From Candidatus Coprousia avicola (GTDB lineage Bacteria > Actinomycetota > Coriobacteriia > Coriobacteriales > Coriobacteriaceae): a DNA stretch of 64,000 bases. Positions 44,790 to 52,799 of the stretch are shown here, one piece after another. Within the stretch, counting starts at the first letter, position 1, and each line of letters starts with the position of its first letter. A program made the position numbers and the translations under genes. The notes under the pieces were generated by a model that was given only the letters and a program-made list of their open reading frames with translations, did no database searches and was not told the origin of the DNA. The DNA lies in assembly GCA_018715125.1 (NCBI GenBank), contig DVMF01000083.1:1-64000 (forward strand). Reading direction: 5' to 3'.

Positions 44790-46476
44790 CCCCGAGCGCC
44801 GTGTGCGCGCCCAAACGCCTGCGGGCGCCCGCGCCCGCGCATGGGCCGGGAGCCTGCGCGCGGCGGCGGGCGCGGTCTCGTCGAGCCTCACCGCCCGCCT
44901 GCTCGGCGTCATCGTGGTCTACGCGGCGGCCGTCGCGCTCGTGCTCGCGCTGGCGGGGGAGGCGAGCGATGCGCTGTTCACCAACGCGTTTCCCACTATG
45001 GACGCGGTCCTCGCGCACGCCGACGATCTTGCAGACGACCGCTTTTCCGCCTTGCAGGGGCCTGACCTCGCCCATGGGGGCATCGTGGTCTTCGACGAGC
45101 GCGGCGCGCGCCTCTACGCCTCGAGCGAGAAGGCCGCCGACAACATCCGCCCGAGCCTGCTCCCCTTCATCAACGATTACGCGGAGCGCTCGTTTTACGA
45201 GGTCTTTCAGGAGGATGCCGACGGTGCGTGCCGATACCGCATCCTGTTGTGCTCCTACGTCGCCTCCGATGACTACGCCAAGCAAATCGACGCCGAGGCC
45301 GAGCTCGACGAGAACCTCAACATCATCGGGGGAGACCTGTTCCCCGGTCGAGCGGCGCTCACGCAGCGCGAGTTCAACTTCATCAAGGGCGTCTACGATG
45401 CGCAGAAGTCGGTCGAGCGCTATGACTACGCGACCGCGACGGGCGAGGCGCGCACCCTGGTGCTCGTGGCGCCCCGCGTGAGCGCGGAGGCCTACAACCT
45501 GGTGCTCGACAAAAGCGGGCAGATTGCGTTCTATGTCGTGCCCGTGCTCGTCGTGCTCACGGTGGCGGCCGCATGGGTGCTCGTTCGCCTGGTGCGCGGC
45601 GCGGTTCGTCCGCTCGACCGTGCCATCGACGCCTATCGGTCGGCGGGCGCGGCGCCGGGCGGAGGGGCCGCGCCGGTCGAGCGCGCCGCGTCGGCCACGG
45701 TCCGTCGCGTCCCCTCCGCCGAAAGCGTGCCGCGCGAGCTCATGCCAACGTACCGCAACTTCACCAGCCTTATGGACCGCCTGCGCGCCGCCCAGAACGA
45801 GCGCCAGCGCCTCATCGCCGACGTTTCGCACGACCTCAAGACGCCGCTCACGGTGATCAGCGGATACGCGCAGGCCTTCAACGAGGGAGTCGTCCCGCCG
45901 GAGAAGGAGCGCGACTACCATCGCGCCATGCATGACAAGGCGCTCGCCGCGAGCCGGCTCATCGACACCCTCGGCGAGTACGCGCGCATGGAGCACCCCG
46001 AGGCGGTGCACGAGCTCGAGGAGGTCGACCTTGCCGCCTTCGTGCGCGAGGTGGCGGCCGAAGCGCTGCAGCAGGTCGAGCAGGCGGGCAACACCTTTGC
46101 GTGCGAGGCTGAGGGGCATGCCGTAGTGCGTATCGACCGGCAGCTCTTCCGCCGCGCGCTCCTCAACCTCATCGAGAACGCCTGCGTGCACAACGATGCC
46201 GGCATAGCGGTGCGCGTTGCGGTGGAGGCTCCCGACGGGTGCGCCGTGCGCGTATCGGTGGCAGATACCGGTGCAGGGGTTCCCGCGGACCTTGCGCCGT
46301 ACGTCTTCGAGCCTTTTGTGACCGAGAACACCGCCCGCACGCCTCGGGGCGGTACGGGCCTCGGCCTTGCCATCGTGCGGCGCGCGGTGGAGGTCATGGG
46401 CGGTACGGTGCGTCTGGTTGAGCACCCCGAGGCGCCATGGGCGACGGCCTTTATCATCGAGCTGCCCCGCGCGTAA
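44782..46476 (+). CDS. Sensor histidine kinase paired with 44007
   Basis: 564 residues from the ATG overlapping the regulator stop. TM1 (LLGVIVVYAAAVALVLALAG) and TM2 (FYVVPVLVVLTVAAAWVLVR) frame an extracytoplasmic domain of about 190 residues. A HAMP-like linker follows. The H-box is ADVSHDLKTPLTVISGY (His350). The N-box is NLIENACVHND, and the G-boxes are DTGAGVP and GGTGLGLAIV. It is a classical membrane kinase of the envelope-sensing kind. The signal is unknown; cationic peptides or cell-wall stress would fit a dlt-linked system. Confidence 0.93.
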   Translation: MASPERRVRAQTPAGARARAWAGSLRAAAGAVSSSLTARLLGVIVVYAAAVALVLALAGEASDALFTNAFPTMDAVLAHADDLADDRFSALQGPDLAHGGIVVFDERGARLYASSEKAADNIRPSLLPFINDYAERSFYEVFQEDADGACRYRILLCSYVASDDYAKQIDAEAELDENLNIIGGDLFPGRAALTQREFNFIKGVYDAQKSVERYDYATATGEARTLVLVAPRVSAEAYNLVLDKSGQIAFYVVPVLVVLTVAAAWVLVRLVRGAVRPLDRAIDAYRSAGAAPGGGAAPVERAASATVRRVPSAESVPRELMPTYRNFTSLMDRLRAAQNERQRLIADVSHDLKTPLTVISGYAQAFNEGVVPPEKERDYHRAMHDKALAASRLIDTLGEYARMEHPEAVHELEEVDLAAFVREVAAEALQQVEQAGNTFACEAEGHAVVRIDRQLFRRALLNLIENACVHNDAGIAVRVAVEAPDGCAVRVSVADTGAGVPADLAPYVFEPFVTENTARTPRGGTGLGLAIVRRAVEVMGGTVRLVEHPEAPWATAFIIELPRA

Positions 46477-46508
46477 GCGCGCCCGCGGCCGCCCTCGGTT
46501 CCGGCCTG

Positions 46509-46572
46509 CAAAGGAACTCGCGTTTAGGTCCCCTCAGGGGACAGAAAGCGGGCCTGAGCGCGATTTCCTTGA
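46509..46572. repeat. Imperfect inverted repeat after the kinase gene
   Basis: The arm at 46509-46532 (AAAGGAACTCGCGTTTAGG) faces GCCTGAGCGCGATTTCCTTG (46552-46572). Inside is a CCCCTCAGGGG palindrome. It starts 33 bp after the kinase stop and may end or attenuate the two-component transcript. Confidence 0.55.
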
Positions 46573-46600
46573 GGGGCGGGAGTCCGCGGGGCGTGGCGGC

Positions 46601-46658
46601 GAGTGGTTTTCTGCCATCCGCGCTCTCATAGAAGTGGCGGGATGGCAGAAAACCACTC
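46601..46658. repeat. CCACTC-type hairpin element C
   Basis: GAGTGGTTTTCTGCCATCC (46601-46619) and GGATGGCAGAAAACCACTC (46640-46658) are perfect 19-bp inverted arms around a 20-bp loop. The core GCAGAAAACCACTC is shared with the elements at 35241 and 40366. It lies between the kinase gene and the dlt-like operon. The remaining gap up to 46881 contains CCTAAAG/CTTTAG motifs and TTCTAAG at 46821-46827, the heptamer of the 43601 array. Confidence 0.85.
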
Positions 46659-46881
46659 CTAGGGAGAAGGATGAGGAGACGGATGGGAGGGTGCCTGCGG
46701 CAGACGCCCCCGTCGCCGGCAGCGCCCCGACCCTGCCCCGTCCCGACCTTCCCCGTGTCGCATCTGTTCTGCAACCTAAAGAAACCTTTAGCGCTCCTTC
46801 AGCGGCCCTAAAGACTCCGTTTCTAAGCTAGATGTCGTGCAACGAGCGACAGGAAAGCGAAGAGAACGGGAGGTGCGTTGC

Positions 46882-48552
46882 ATGCAGGCGAACACCGACG
46901 CCCCTCAGGCGACGGAGCGACATCATGCGCAAGGCATCTGGCGCCATCTGGCGCTGCGGTATCTGGAGCGGAGCGCCGCGCGGTGTCCGGACAAGGTGGC
47001 GGTGGTTGACGAGGAGGGCTCTCTCACCTACGGGCGGCTCTATGGGCGCGTCTGCCGGGCCGGTACGACGCTTGCGGCGCGCGGGCTCGGCGGACGTCCG
47101 GCCATCGTCTTTGCCGACAAGGGTATCGACACCCTCGTCGCCTTTTTGGGCGTGCTGGCGGCGGGCGGTTGCTACGTGCCCGTCGATCCGGGTGTTCCGG
47201 ATGAGCGGGCGGTCGGCATCGCCCGCGCGCTCGGCGAGTCCTTCGTGCTCGCGCGGACATCGGACGTAGCGCGTGCCCGCGTACTCTTCGCGGGGCAAGA
47301 GATAGTCACGTATGCCGAGCTCGACGCGGTAAAGCCCGATGACGGCCTGCTTTCGTCGTGTGCCGCGCTCACCGTTGACGCCGACCCCGCCTACGTGCTC
47401 TTCACCTCTGGATCGACGGGCGAGCCCAAGGGCGTGGCCGTCAGCCACCGCGCGATCGTGGATTTCATCGACGCCTTTGTCGGGGCGTTCGGCATCGATG
47501 CAGATGACGTCATCGGCAATCAGGCGCCTTTTGATTTCGATGTGTCCGTCAAGGACATCTACGGTTCGCTGGCGGTGGGCGCCGAGCTCGTCATCCTGCC
47601 GCGCCGGCTCTTCTCGCGCCCGGCCGAGCTTATGGAGGCGCTTGCCGCGCACCGCGTGACCACGCTTATCTGGGCATCCGCAGCGCTCTGTTTGCTCTCG
47701 CGCCTCCATGGGCTGGAGTATCGGGACCTGCCGCATGTGCGGTTCGTGATGTTTAGCGGCGAGGTCATGCCCCTTCCGCACCTCGAGCGCTGGATGGAGC
47801 GGTTGCCACGCGCGACCTTTGTGAATCTCTACGGCCCCACCGAGTGCACCTGCAACTGCCTCTACCACGTAGTGGACCGCGCGCGTGCATATGCGGAGGG
47901 GCTGCCGCTCGGGAACCCCTTCGCCAACCGGCGCGTCCTGGTGCTCGACGAGGCGGGCCACCCCGTGGCGCGCCCCGGCGCCGTCGGCGAGCTCTATATC
48001 GGCGGTTCGGGCATTGCCCTCGGCTACGTGGGAAATCCGGCCCGTACGGCGCGGGCCTTTGTGCAGAACCCGCTGCGTGCCAACCTGCCCGAGATCCTCT
48101 ATCGCACGGGAGATCTCGTGCGCGTGGGTGCGGACGGCGAGCTCTTTTTCTGCGGGCGCACCGACAACCAGGTGAAGCTCATGGGCCATCGCGTCGAGCT
48201 CGAAGAGATCGACGCCGCCTTTGAGCGCCAGCCGGGGGTCGAGCGCTGCCGGTGCGTCTTCGATGCCCGGCGCGAGCGCATCCGCGCCTGCTTCGAGGGC
48301 TCGGCCGAGGTTGCCGAGCTCCGCGCAGGCGTGGGGAGATGGCTGCCCGCACCGCTTATTCCGACCGAAATCGTCAGGGTCGAGGGTATGCCGCTCACCA
48401 AAAACGGCAAGGTCGACCGCGCACGCCTGCTCGCGCTCGCGCCTGCGGGGCGAACACGGGCGCACGGGGCGACTTCCAACCCGCCCGCGTCCGCCGGCCC
48501 TGCCCGCAGGAGTCCCCAAGAAGGAGGTTCCGATGGAACGAATTCTCGTTGA
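46882..48552 (+). CDS. dltA: DltA-like amino-acid adenylating enzyme
   Basis: 556 residues; GGGAGG is 8 bp before ATG 46882. It activates an amino acid as an adenylate and loads it on the carrier encoded downstream. Motifs in order: LFTSGSTGEPKGVAVSHRAI (A3), NLYGPTECTC (A5), GELYIGGSGIALGY (A6), YRTGDLV (A7), GRTDNQVKLMGHRVELEEID (A8), and PLTKNGKVDR with the catalytic Lys (A10). QAPFDFDVSVKDIYGSL matches the DltA subfamily. D-Ala-specific DltA proteins have Cys in the FCGE motif that faces the substrate side chain; here it is MFSGEVMP, Ser292. With the adjacent decarboxylase, this makes a substrate other than D-Ala possible. The stop lies 23 bp inside the next gene. Confidence 0.85.
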   Translation: MQANTDAPQATERHHAQGIWRHLALRYLERSAARCPDKVAVVDEEGSLTYGRLYGRVCRAGTTLAARGLGGRPAIVFADKGIDTLVAFLGVLAAGGCYVPVDPGVPDERAVGIARALGESFVLARTSDVARARVLFAGQEIVTYAELDAVKPDDGLLSSCAALTVDADPAYVLFTSGSTGEPKGVAVSHRAIVDFIDAFVGAFGIDADDVIGNQAPFDFDVSVKDIYGSLAVGAELVILPRRLFSRPAELMEALAAHRVTTLIWASAALCLLSRLHGLEYRDLPHVRFVMFSGEVMPLPHLERWMERLPRATFVNLYGPTECTCNCLYHVVDRARAYAEGLPLGNPFANRRVLVLDEAGHPVARPGAVGELYIGGSGIALGYVGNPARTARAFVQNPLRANLPEILYRTGDLVRVGADGELFFCGRTDNQVKLMGHRVELEEIDAAFERQPGVERCRCVFDARRERIRACFEGSAEVAELRAGVGRWLPAPLIPTEIVRVEGMPLTKNGKVDRARLLALAPAGRTRAHGATSNPPASAGPARRSPQEGGSDGTNSR

Positions 48553-49777
48553 GCACCCGCTGGGCGACGACGCGCTCCGCCTGTTCGCGAGCGCATACGG
48601 CACCCCGCTCTATCTGTACGACGCGCGCTCGGTAGTCGACCGGGTGCGCCGCCTTCGCGAGGTGCTGCCGAGCGGCATCGAGCTGTGCTACGCCATGAAG
48701 GCGAACACCTTTCTGCTGCCTGAGGTGGCCTCGCTGGTAAACCGCGTCGAGGTCTGCTCGCCGGGCGAGCTGCGCATCTGCCGCGCGCTCGATATTCCCA
48801 CCGGCCAGATCGTGGTCTCTGGCGTCTATAAGGACGATCAGACCGTTGACGAGGCCCTCGCGCACCGCGCGCTGCCCGCTGCCGTGACGGTGGAGTCGGC
48901 GGCCCAGCTCGACCTCGTCGCGCGCGCGGCCGCGGCCCGCGGGGTGCGGGTGCCCGTGCTCCTGCGCGTGACGAGCGGCAACCAGTTTGGACTCGACCCC
49001 GATGAGCTGCCCGGGATCATCCGGCGCCTCGGCGAGGCACCCCATCTGGAGCTTCGCGGCCTGCAGTTCTTCTCGGGCACGCAGAAGACGTCGCTCAAGC
49101 GCATCGCCCGCGAGGTCGCCCGCCTCGACGAGCTCATCGCACGTCTCGAGGAGGCCACGGGCCAGGCGATTGCCGAGCTCGAGTACGGCCCCGGCCTGCC
49201 TGTCTCGTACTTTGCCGGCGACGACTTCGATGAGGACGCCTACCTGGCCGCGTTCTCCGGCATGCTCGCCGGTATGGCCTTTGGGGGCCGGATCACCCTC
49301 GAGCTCGGGCGCAGCCTCGTGGCGAGCTCGGGCACCTACCTGACAAGCGTGGTGGACACCAAGGTCAACCGCGGTCAGCGCTATGCCATCGTGGACGGCG
49401 GCATGCACCAGCTCGTCTATTACGGGCAGTCGATGGCCATGCGGCAGCCGCATGTGCGCGTGCTGGGGCGCGAGGGTGTCCCCGGTGCTGGCTCGCAGGA
49501 GGGCGAGGGCGCCGATGCTTGCCGGTGGACGGTGTGCGGGGCGCTCTGCACCGTGAACGACCTCATCGTCAAGCAGGCGCAGCTGGGCGCGTTGGAGCCG
49601 GGAGACATACTCGCCTTCGCCAACGTGGGCGCCTATAGCGCCACCGAGGGCATCGCGCTGTTTTTGAGCCGCGACCTGCCGCGCGTCGTGCGCATCGGGT
49701 TCGACGGCACCGCCGAGCTCGTCCGCGACGGCCTCGGCACCGATGTCCTCAACACGCCGCTGCCCTCCCTGCCGTAG
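48530..49777 (+). CDS. Fold-III PLP decarboxylase (LysA/BtrK-like) in the dlt-like operon
   Basis: 415 residues; AAGGAGG is 6 bp before ATG 48530, which overlaps the end of dltA. Residues TPLYLYDARSVVDRVRRL and LCYAMKANT (PLP Lys57) open an alanine-racemase-type barrel; VEVCSPGELRICRALDI follows. LELGRSLVASSGTYL and VVDTKVNRGQRYAIVDGGMH match the C-terminal decarboxylase domain, and the active-site Cys/Asp and Tyr are CGALCTVND (Cys340) and VGAYSATEG (Tyr369). The DAP-decarboxylase HIGSQ block is FFSGTQ here, arguing against a true LysA. Relatives act in specialised pathways, including BtrK, which decarboxylates glutamate bound to a carrier protein. The position between dltA and dltC suggests action on the loaded or free amino acid. 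The exact substrate is unknown. Confidence 0.82.
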   Translation, partial: PMERILVEHPLGDDALRLFASAYGTPLYLYDARSVVDRVRRLREVLPSGIELCYAMKANTFLLPEVASLVNRVEVCSPGELRICRALDIPTGQIVVSGVYKDDQTVDEALAHRALPAAVTVESAAQLDLVARAAAARGVRVPVLLRVTSGNQFGLDPDELPGIIRRLGEAPHLELRGLQFFSGTQKTSLKRIAREVARLDELIARLEEATGQAIAELEYGPGLPVSYFAGDDFDEDAYLAAFSGMLAGMAFGGRITLELGRSLVASSGTYLTSVVDTKVNRGQRYAIVDGGMHQLVYYGQSMAMRQPHVRVLGREGVPGAGSQEGEGADACRWTVCGALCTVNDLIVKQAQLGALEPGDILAFANVGAYSATEGIALFLSRDLPRVVRIGFDGTAELVRDGLGTDVLNTPLPSLP

Positions 49778-49862
49778 CGGGAGGCACGCCTGGCACTTCT
49801 TGTAGCCGATACAGCGCGGCCGCTGCGCGAGAAGCGGCACCATCACTTGAGGAGGAAACATT

Positions 49863-50096
49863 ATGGACGCGATTCTCGACATTCTGGAAGACCTCAGGCC
49901 CGGTGAGGATTACCGCGGCAGAACCGACCTCGTGGATGCGCGCATCCTCGACTCGCTCACGATCCTCGCCCTCGTCTCGGAGCTCGAGGACACCTTTGAC
50001 ATCGCTATTCCGGCGGTGGAGATCGTGCCGGAGAACTTCAACTCGCTTGCCGGGATGCAGGCGATGGTGGAGCGGCTCCGCGCCGAGGAGCGCTAG
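49863..50096 (+). CDS. dltC: DltC-like acyl carrier protein
   Basis: 77 residues with TGAGGAGGAAACATT before the ATG. This small acidic carrier has the phosphopantetheine Ser31 in RILDSLTILALVSELEDTFD, matching carrier proteins of the Dlt type in length and helix pattern. It would receive the aminoacyl group from the DltA-like enzyme and present it to the MBOAT protein at the membrane. It follows the decarboxylase gene by 85 bp. Confidence 0.92.
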   Translation: MDAILDILEDLRPGEDYRGRTDLVDARILDSLTILALVSELEDTFDIAIPAVEIVPENFNSLAGMQAMVERLRAEER

Positions 50097-50117
50097 GCGC
50101 CGGTACGGGGGTAATCG

Positions 50118-51713
50118 GTGAACTCGTACTTCTCGATAGCGGTGATCGGGGCGTTCCTGCCGGCTGTTGTGCTCGTCTACGCTCTGGCGCCCCGTCGCGT
50201 GCGCCCGGTGGTGCTGCTCGCGGCGAGCTACCTCTTCTTCTGGAGCATCAGCGGCGCGCTTCTTGTCTTCTTGTTGGTCTCGACCGTAAGCGTCTGGGCG
50301 CTCGGCTTGCTGCTGGGGCGCTTGCAGACGCGCCGCCGCGGCGCTCTCGCCGTGCCGGGCTGCGACCGCAAGGCGTGCCGCCGCTTTTATCGCCGCGCTA
50401 TGCGCGGGGTGGTCGCGGCGGGCGTGATCCTGAACATCGGTATCCTGATTGCCCTCAAATACCTCGGCTTTTTTGCCCGTATCGCGCAGCCGCTCCTCGC
50501 GCTCATCGGCATTGCCGCCGATGGGCCGGGCACGCTCGGCACTATCGGCGTGCCCATCGGCATCTCGTTCTACACGCTGTCGGCGGTAAGCTATCTCGTG
50601 GATGTGTATCGCGAGGGGACCGCGCCCGATCGCAACCTGGGTCGCCTCGCCCTGTTCCTCGCGTTCTTCCCGCAGATTATGGAAGGCCCCATCTGCCGCT
50701 ATCGGCAGAGCGCTTCCGCACTGTGGGAGGGACGGCCCGTCGTAGCGCACAACCTCTATAGGGGCGGGATGCGCATACTCTGGGGCCTAGCTAAAAAGCT
50801 CATCGTGGCCGACCGCGTCAACCTGTTTGTCAAAACTGTCTTCGATGCCGGCGCGACCTACGACGGCGGGGTGATCGCGCTCGCCGCGGTGCTCTATACC
50901 GTCCAGCTCTATTGCGATTTTTCCGGCACCATGGACTTTGCGGTGGGGGCCGGGCAGATGTTTGGCGTGGAGCTCCCCGAGAACTTCCGCCAGCCGTTCT
51001 TCTCGCGCACCGCCGCGGAGTTCTGGCAGCGCTGGCACATCACGCTCGGCAGCTGGTTTCGCGATTACGTGTTCTATCCCGTGTCGCTGTCCGCACCGGT
51101 CAAGCGTCTGACGGGGGCGGCGCGGCGCGTCCTCGGCAACCGGATGGGCCCGCTCGCAGCGAGTGGTGTGGCGCTCGCCGCTGTCTGGCTCTGCAACGGC
51201 CTGTGGCATGGGGCGGGTGGCCAGTACGTGCTCTTCGGCCTGTACTACTTTGTGCTCATCTGGGGCGGCGGCCTTATGGGGCCCGTGGCGGAGCGCTTCT
51301 GCGCCGCGGTGGGTATCGACCACAACGGCCGCGCATGGCATGCCTGGCAGCGGGCGCGCACGCTCGCGGTGGTCTTTGTGGGCGAGCTCATCTTCCGTGC
51401 CCCGGGCGGCACAGCGGCGCTCGCTATGGTGGCGCGCCTTGTGGGAGGGTTCACCCTCGCGTCCTTCCGCGACGGGACGGTGCTCTCGCTCGGTATGGAC
51501 GCGGCCGACTTTGCCGCGGTGGGGGCGTTTTGCGTCGCGCTGTTTGTCGTGGGGTTGCTTCGCGAGCGCGGCACGCGCCTTTTTGGGCGCATGTGGGCGG
51601 CGCATCCGGTGGCTCGCGTCACGGTGATGGTATGCCTGGCGCTCACCGTGGTCGTATTTGGTGCGTATGGGGCGGGATACCAACCCGTCGACCCTATGTA
51701 TGCGCAGTTCTAG
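50118..51713 (+). CDS. dltB: MBOAT acyltransferase, DltB-like
   Basis: 531 residues; GTG start, 21 bp after the carrier gene. About ten or more membrane helices. MBOAT blocks: GTIGVPIGISFYTLSAVSYL, AFFPQIMEGPICRY, DFSGTMDFAVGAGQMFGVEL, FWQRWHITLGSWFRDYVFYP, and LCNGLWHGAGGQYVLFGLYY with the invariant His364. DltB moves the D-alanyl group across the membrane toward teichoic acids. This protein is longer than typical DltB (about 400) and closer in length to AlgI-type MBOAT proteins, because of extra C-terminal helices. The acceptor polymer is unknown. Confidence 0.9.
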   Translation: MNSYFSIAVIGAFLPAVVLVYALAPRRVRPVVLLAASYLFFWSISGALLVFLLVSTVSVWALGLLLGRLQTRRRGALAVPGCDRKACRRFYRRAMRGVVAAGVILNIGILIALKYLGFFARIAQPLLALIGIAADGPGTLGTIGVPIGISFYTLSAVSYLVDVYREGTAPDRNLGRLALFLAFFPQIMEGPICRYRQSASALWEGRPVVAHNLYRGGMRILWGLAKKLIVADRVNLFVKTVFDAGATYDGGVIALAAVLYTVQLYCDFSGTMDFAVGAGQMFGVELPENFRQPFFSRTAAEFWQRWHITLGSWFRDYVFYPVSLSAPVKRLTGAARRVLGNRMGPLAASGVALAAVWLCNGLWHGAGGQYVLFGLYYFVLIWGGGLMGPVAERFCAAVGIDHNGRAWHAWQRARTLAVVFVGELIFRAPGGTAALAMVARLVGGFTLASFRDGTVLSLGMDAADFAAVGAFCVALFVVGLLRERGTRLFGRMWAAHPVARVTVMVCLALTVVVFGAYGAGYQPVDPMYAQF

Positions 51714-51753
51714 CAGGTGCGGTCGTCTGACCGTCGATGCGTAAGGAGTAACA

Positions 51754-52728
51754 ATGCAGCGATTGGGGCGCCCGGTGCGCTTGCTCGCCTGGGGCGCTGT
51801 TGCCGCAGCGCTCATGTGCGCGGTGCTTGCGCTGGCATCGCATGTGGTGATGCCCAAGAACAACCAGGCCGCGTTCGGGCAGATCGATGCCGCCGCAAAC
51901 GGGGTGCTGGGGGAGCGCGCAGACTCTCTCGACGTACTCTTCGTCGGCGATTCCGAGACGTACCATTCGTTCTCGCCCCTCCAGATGTGGGGCGAGCGTG
52001 GGATTGCCTCTTATGTGTGCGCTACGAGCGCCCAGCGGCTGCCCTATACGCGCACGTTGCTGTGCCGTGCCCTTACGCGGCAGCGCCCGCGGATCGTGGT
52101 GCTCGAGACCCATTGCATTTTTGCGGGCTTCGATGAGGAGGATGAGGCGCTGCGCGCGCTCAAGGACCTCTTTCCGGTCTTCGAGTACCATAACCGCTGG
52201 AAGAGCCTCACCCTCGGCGATATCACCGGGTCGGTGCGTTTCACGTGGACCGACCCGCTCAAGGGGTTCACCTTAAAGAGCGCTACCGAGGTGCGCGCCG
52301 CCGACGCATCGGGTTACATGGCCCCCTCAAGCGAGCTTGAGGACCTGCCGGCGCGCAACCGCCGCGTCCTCGAGGACATCAAAGCCATCTGCGACGCGCA
52401 CGGCGCCAAGCTGGTGCTCGTGAGCACCCCGAGCACCGTCAACTGGTCGATGCCCAAGCACAATCGGATGGTCGCGGTGGCGCGCGAGCTCGGGGTCGAC
52501 TATTGGGACCTCAACACGGGGGATACCAAGGTCGACATCGATTGGCAGACCGAGACCTGCGACGGGGGAGACCATCTCAACCTCTCCGGGGCCCAGAAGG
52601 TGTCCAGCCGGATGGCGGCCCTGCTGAGCGACACGTACCGGATGCCCGACCATCGTGAGGACGATGCCTACAGCGATTGGGACGAGGCGTATACGAGCTA
52701 CGGCCGTCAGTTGGCGGCGCTCGCCTGA
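51754..52728 (+). CDS. DltD-like SGNH-fold membrane-anchored protein
   Basis: 324 residues; AAGGAGT precedes the ATG. An N-terminal membrane helix (LLAWGAVAAALMCAVLAL) anchors an extracytoplasmic domain with VLFVGDSETYHSFSP (nucleophile Ser67) and DGGDHLNLSGAQKVS (Asp273, His274), the SGNH triad positions. It occupies the DltD slot but is shorter than DltD and closer to AlgX/SGNH proteins that accompany MBOAT acyltransferases. It probably completes transfer of the acyl group to the outer polymer. It is the last gene of the operon. Confidence 0.82.
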   Translation: MQRLGRPVRLLAWGAVAAALMCAVLALASHVVMPKNNQAAFGQIDAAANGVLGERADSLDVLFVGDSETYHSFSPLQMWGERGIASYVCATSAQRLPYTRTLLCRALTRQRPRIVVLETHCIFAGFDEEDEALRALKDLFPVFEYHNRWKSLTLGDITGSVRFTWTDPLKGFTLKSATEVRAADASGYMAPSSELEDLPARNRRVLEDIKAICDAHGAKLVLVSTPSTVNWSMPKHNRMVAVARELGVDYWDLNTGDTKVDIDWQTETCDGGDHLNLSGAQKVSSRMAALLSDTYRMPDHREDDAYSDWDEAYTSYGRQLAALA

Positions 52729-52799
52729 CGGGCCGCGCCGCGTGTGCGAGGGGGGACGCTTTGTTTCACGAGGGGTTGCACGTGGGGCGCGGCAGAACG

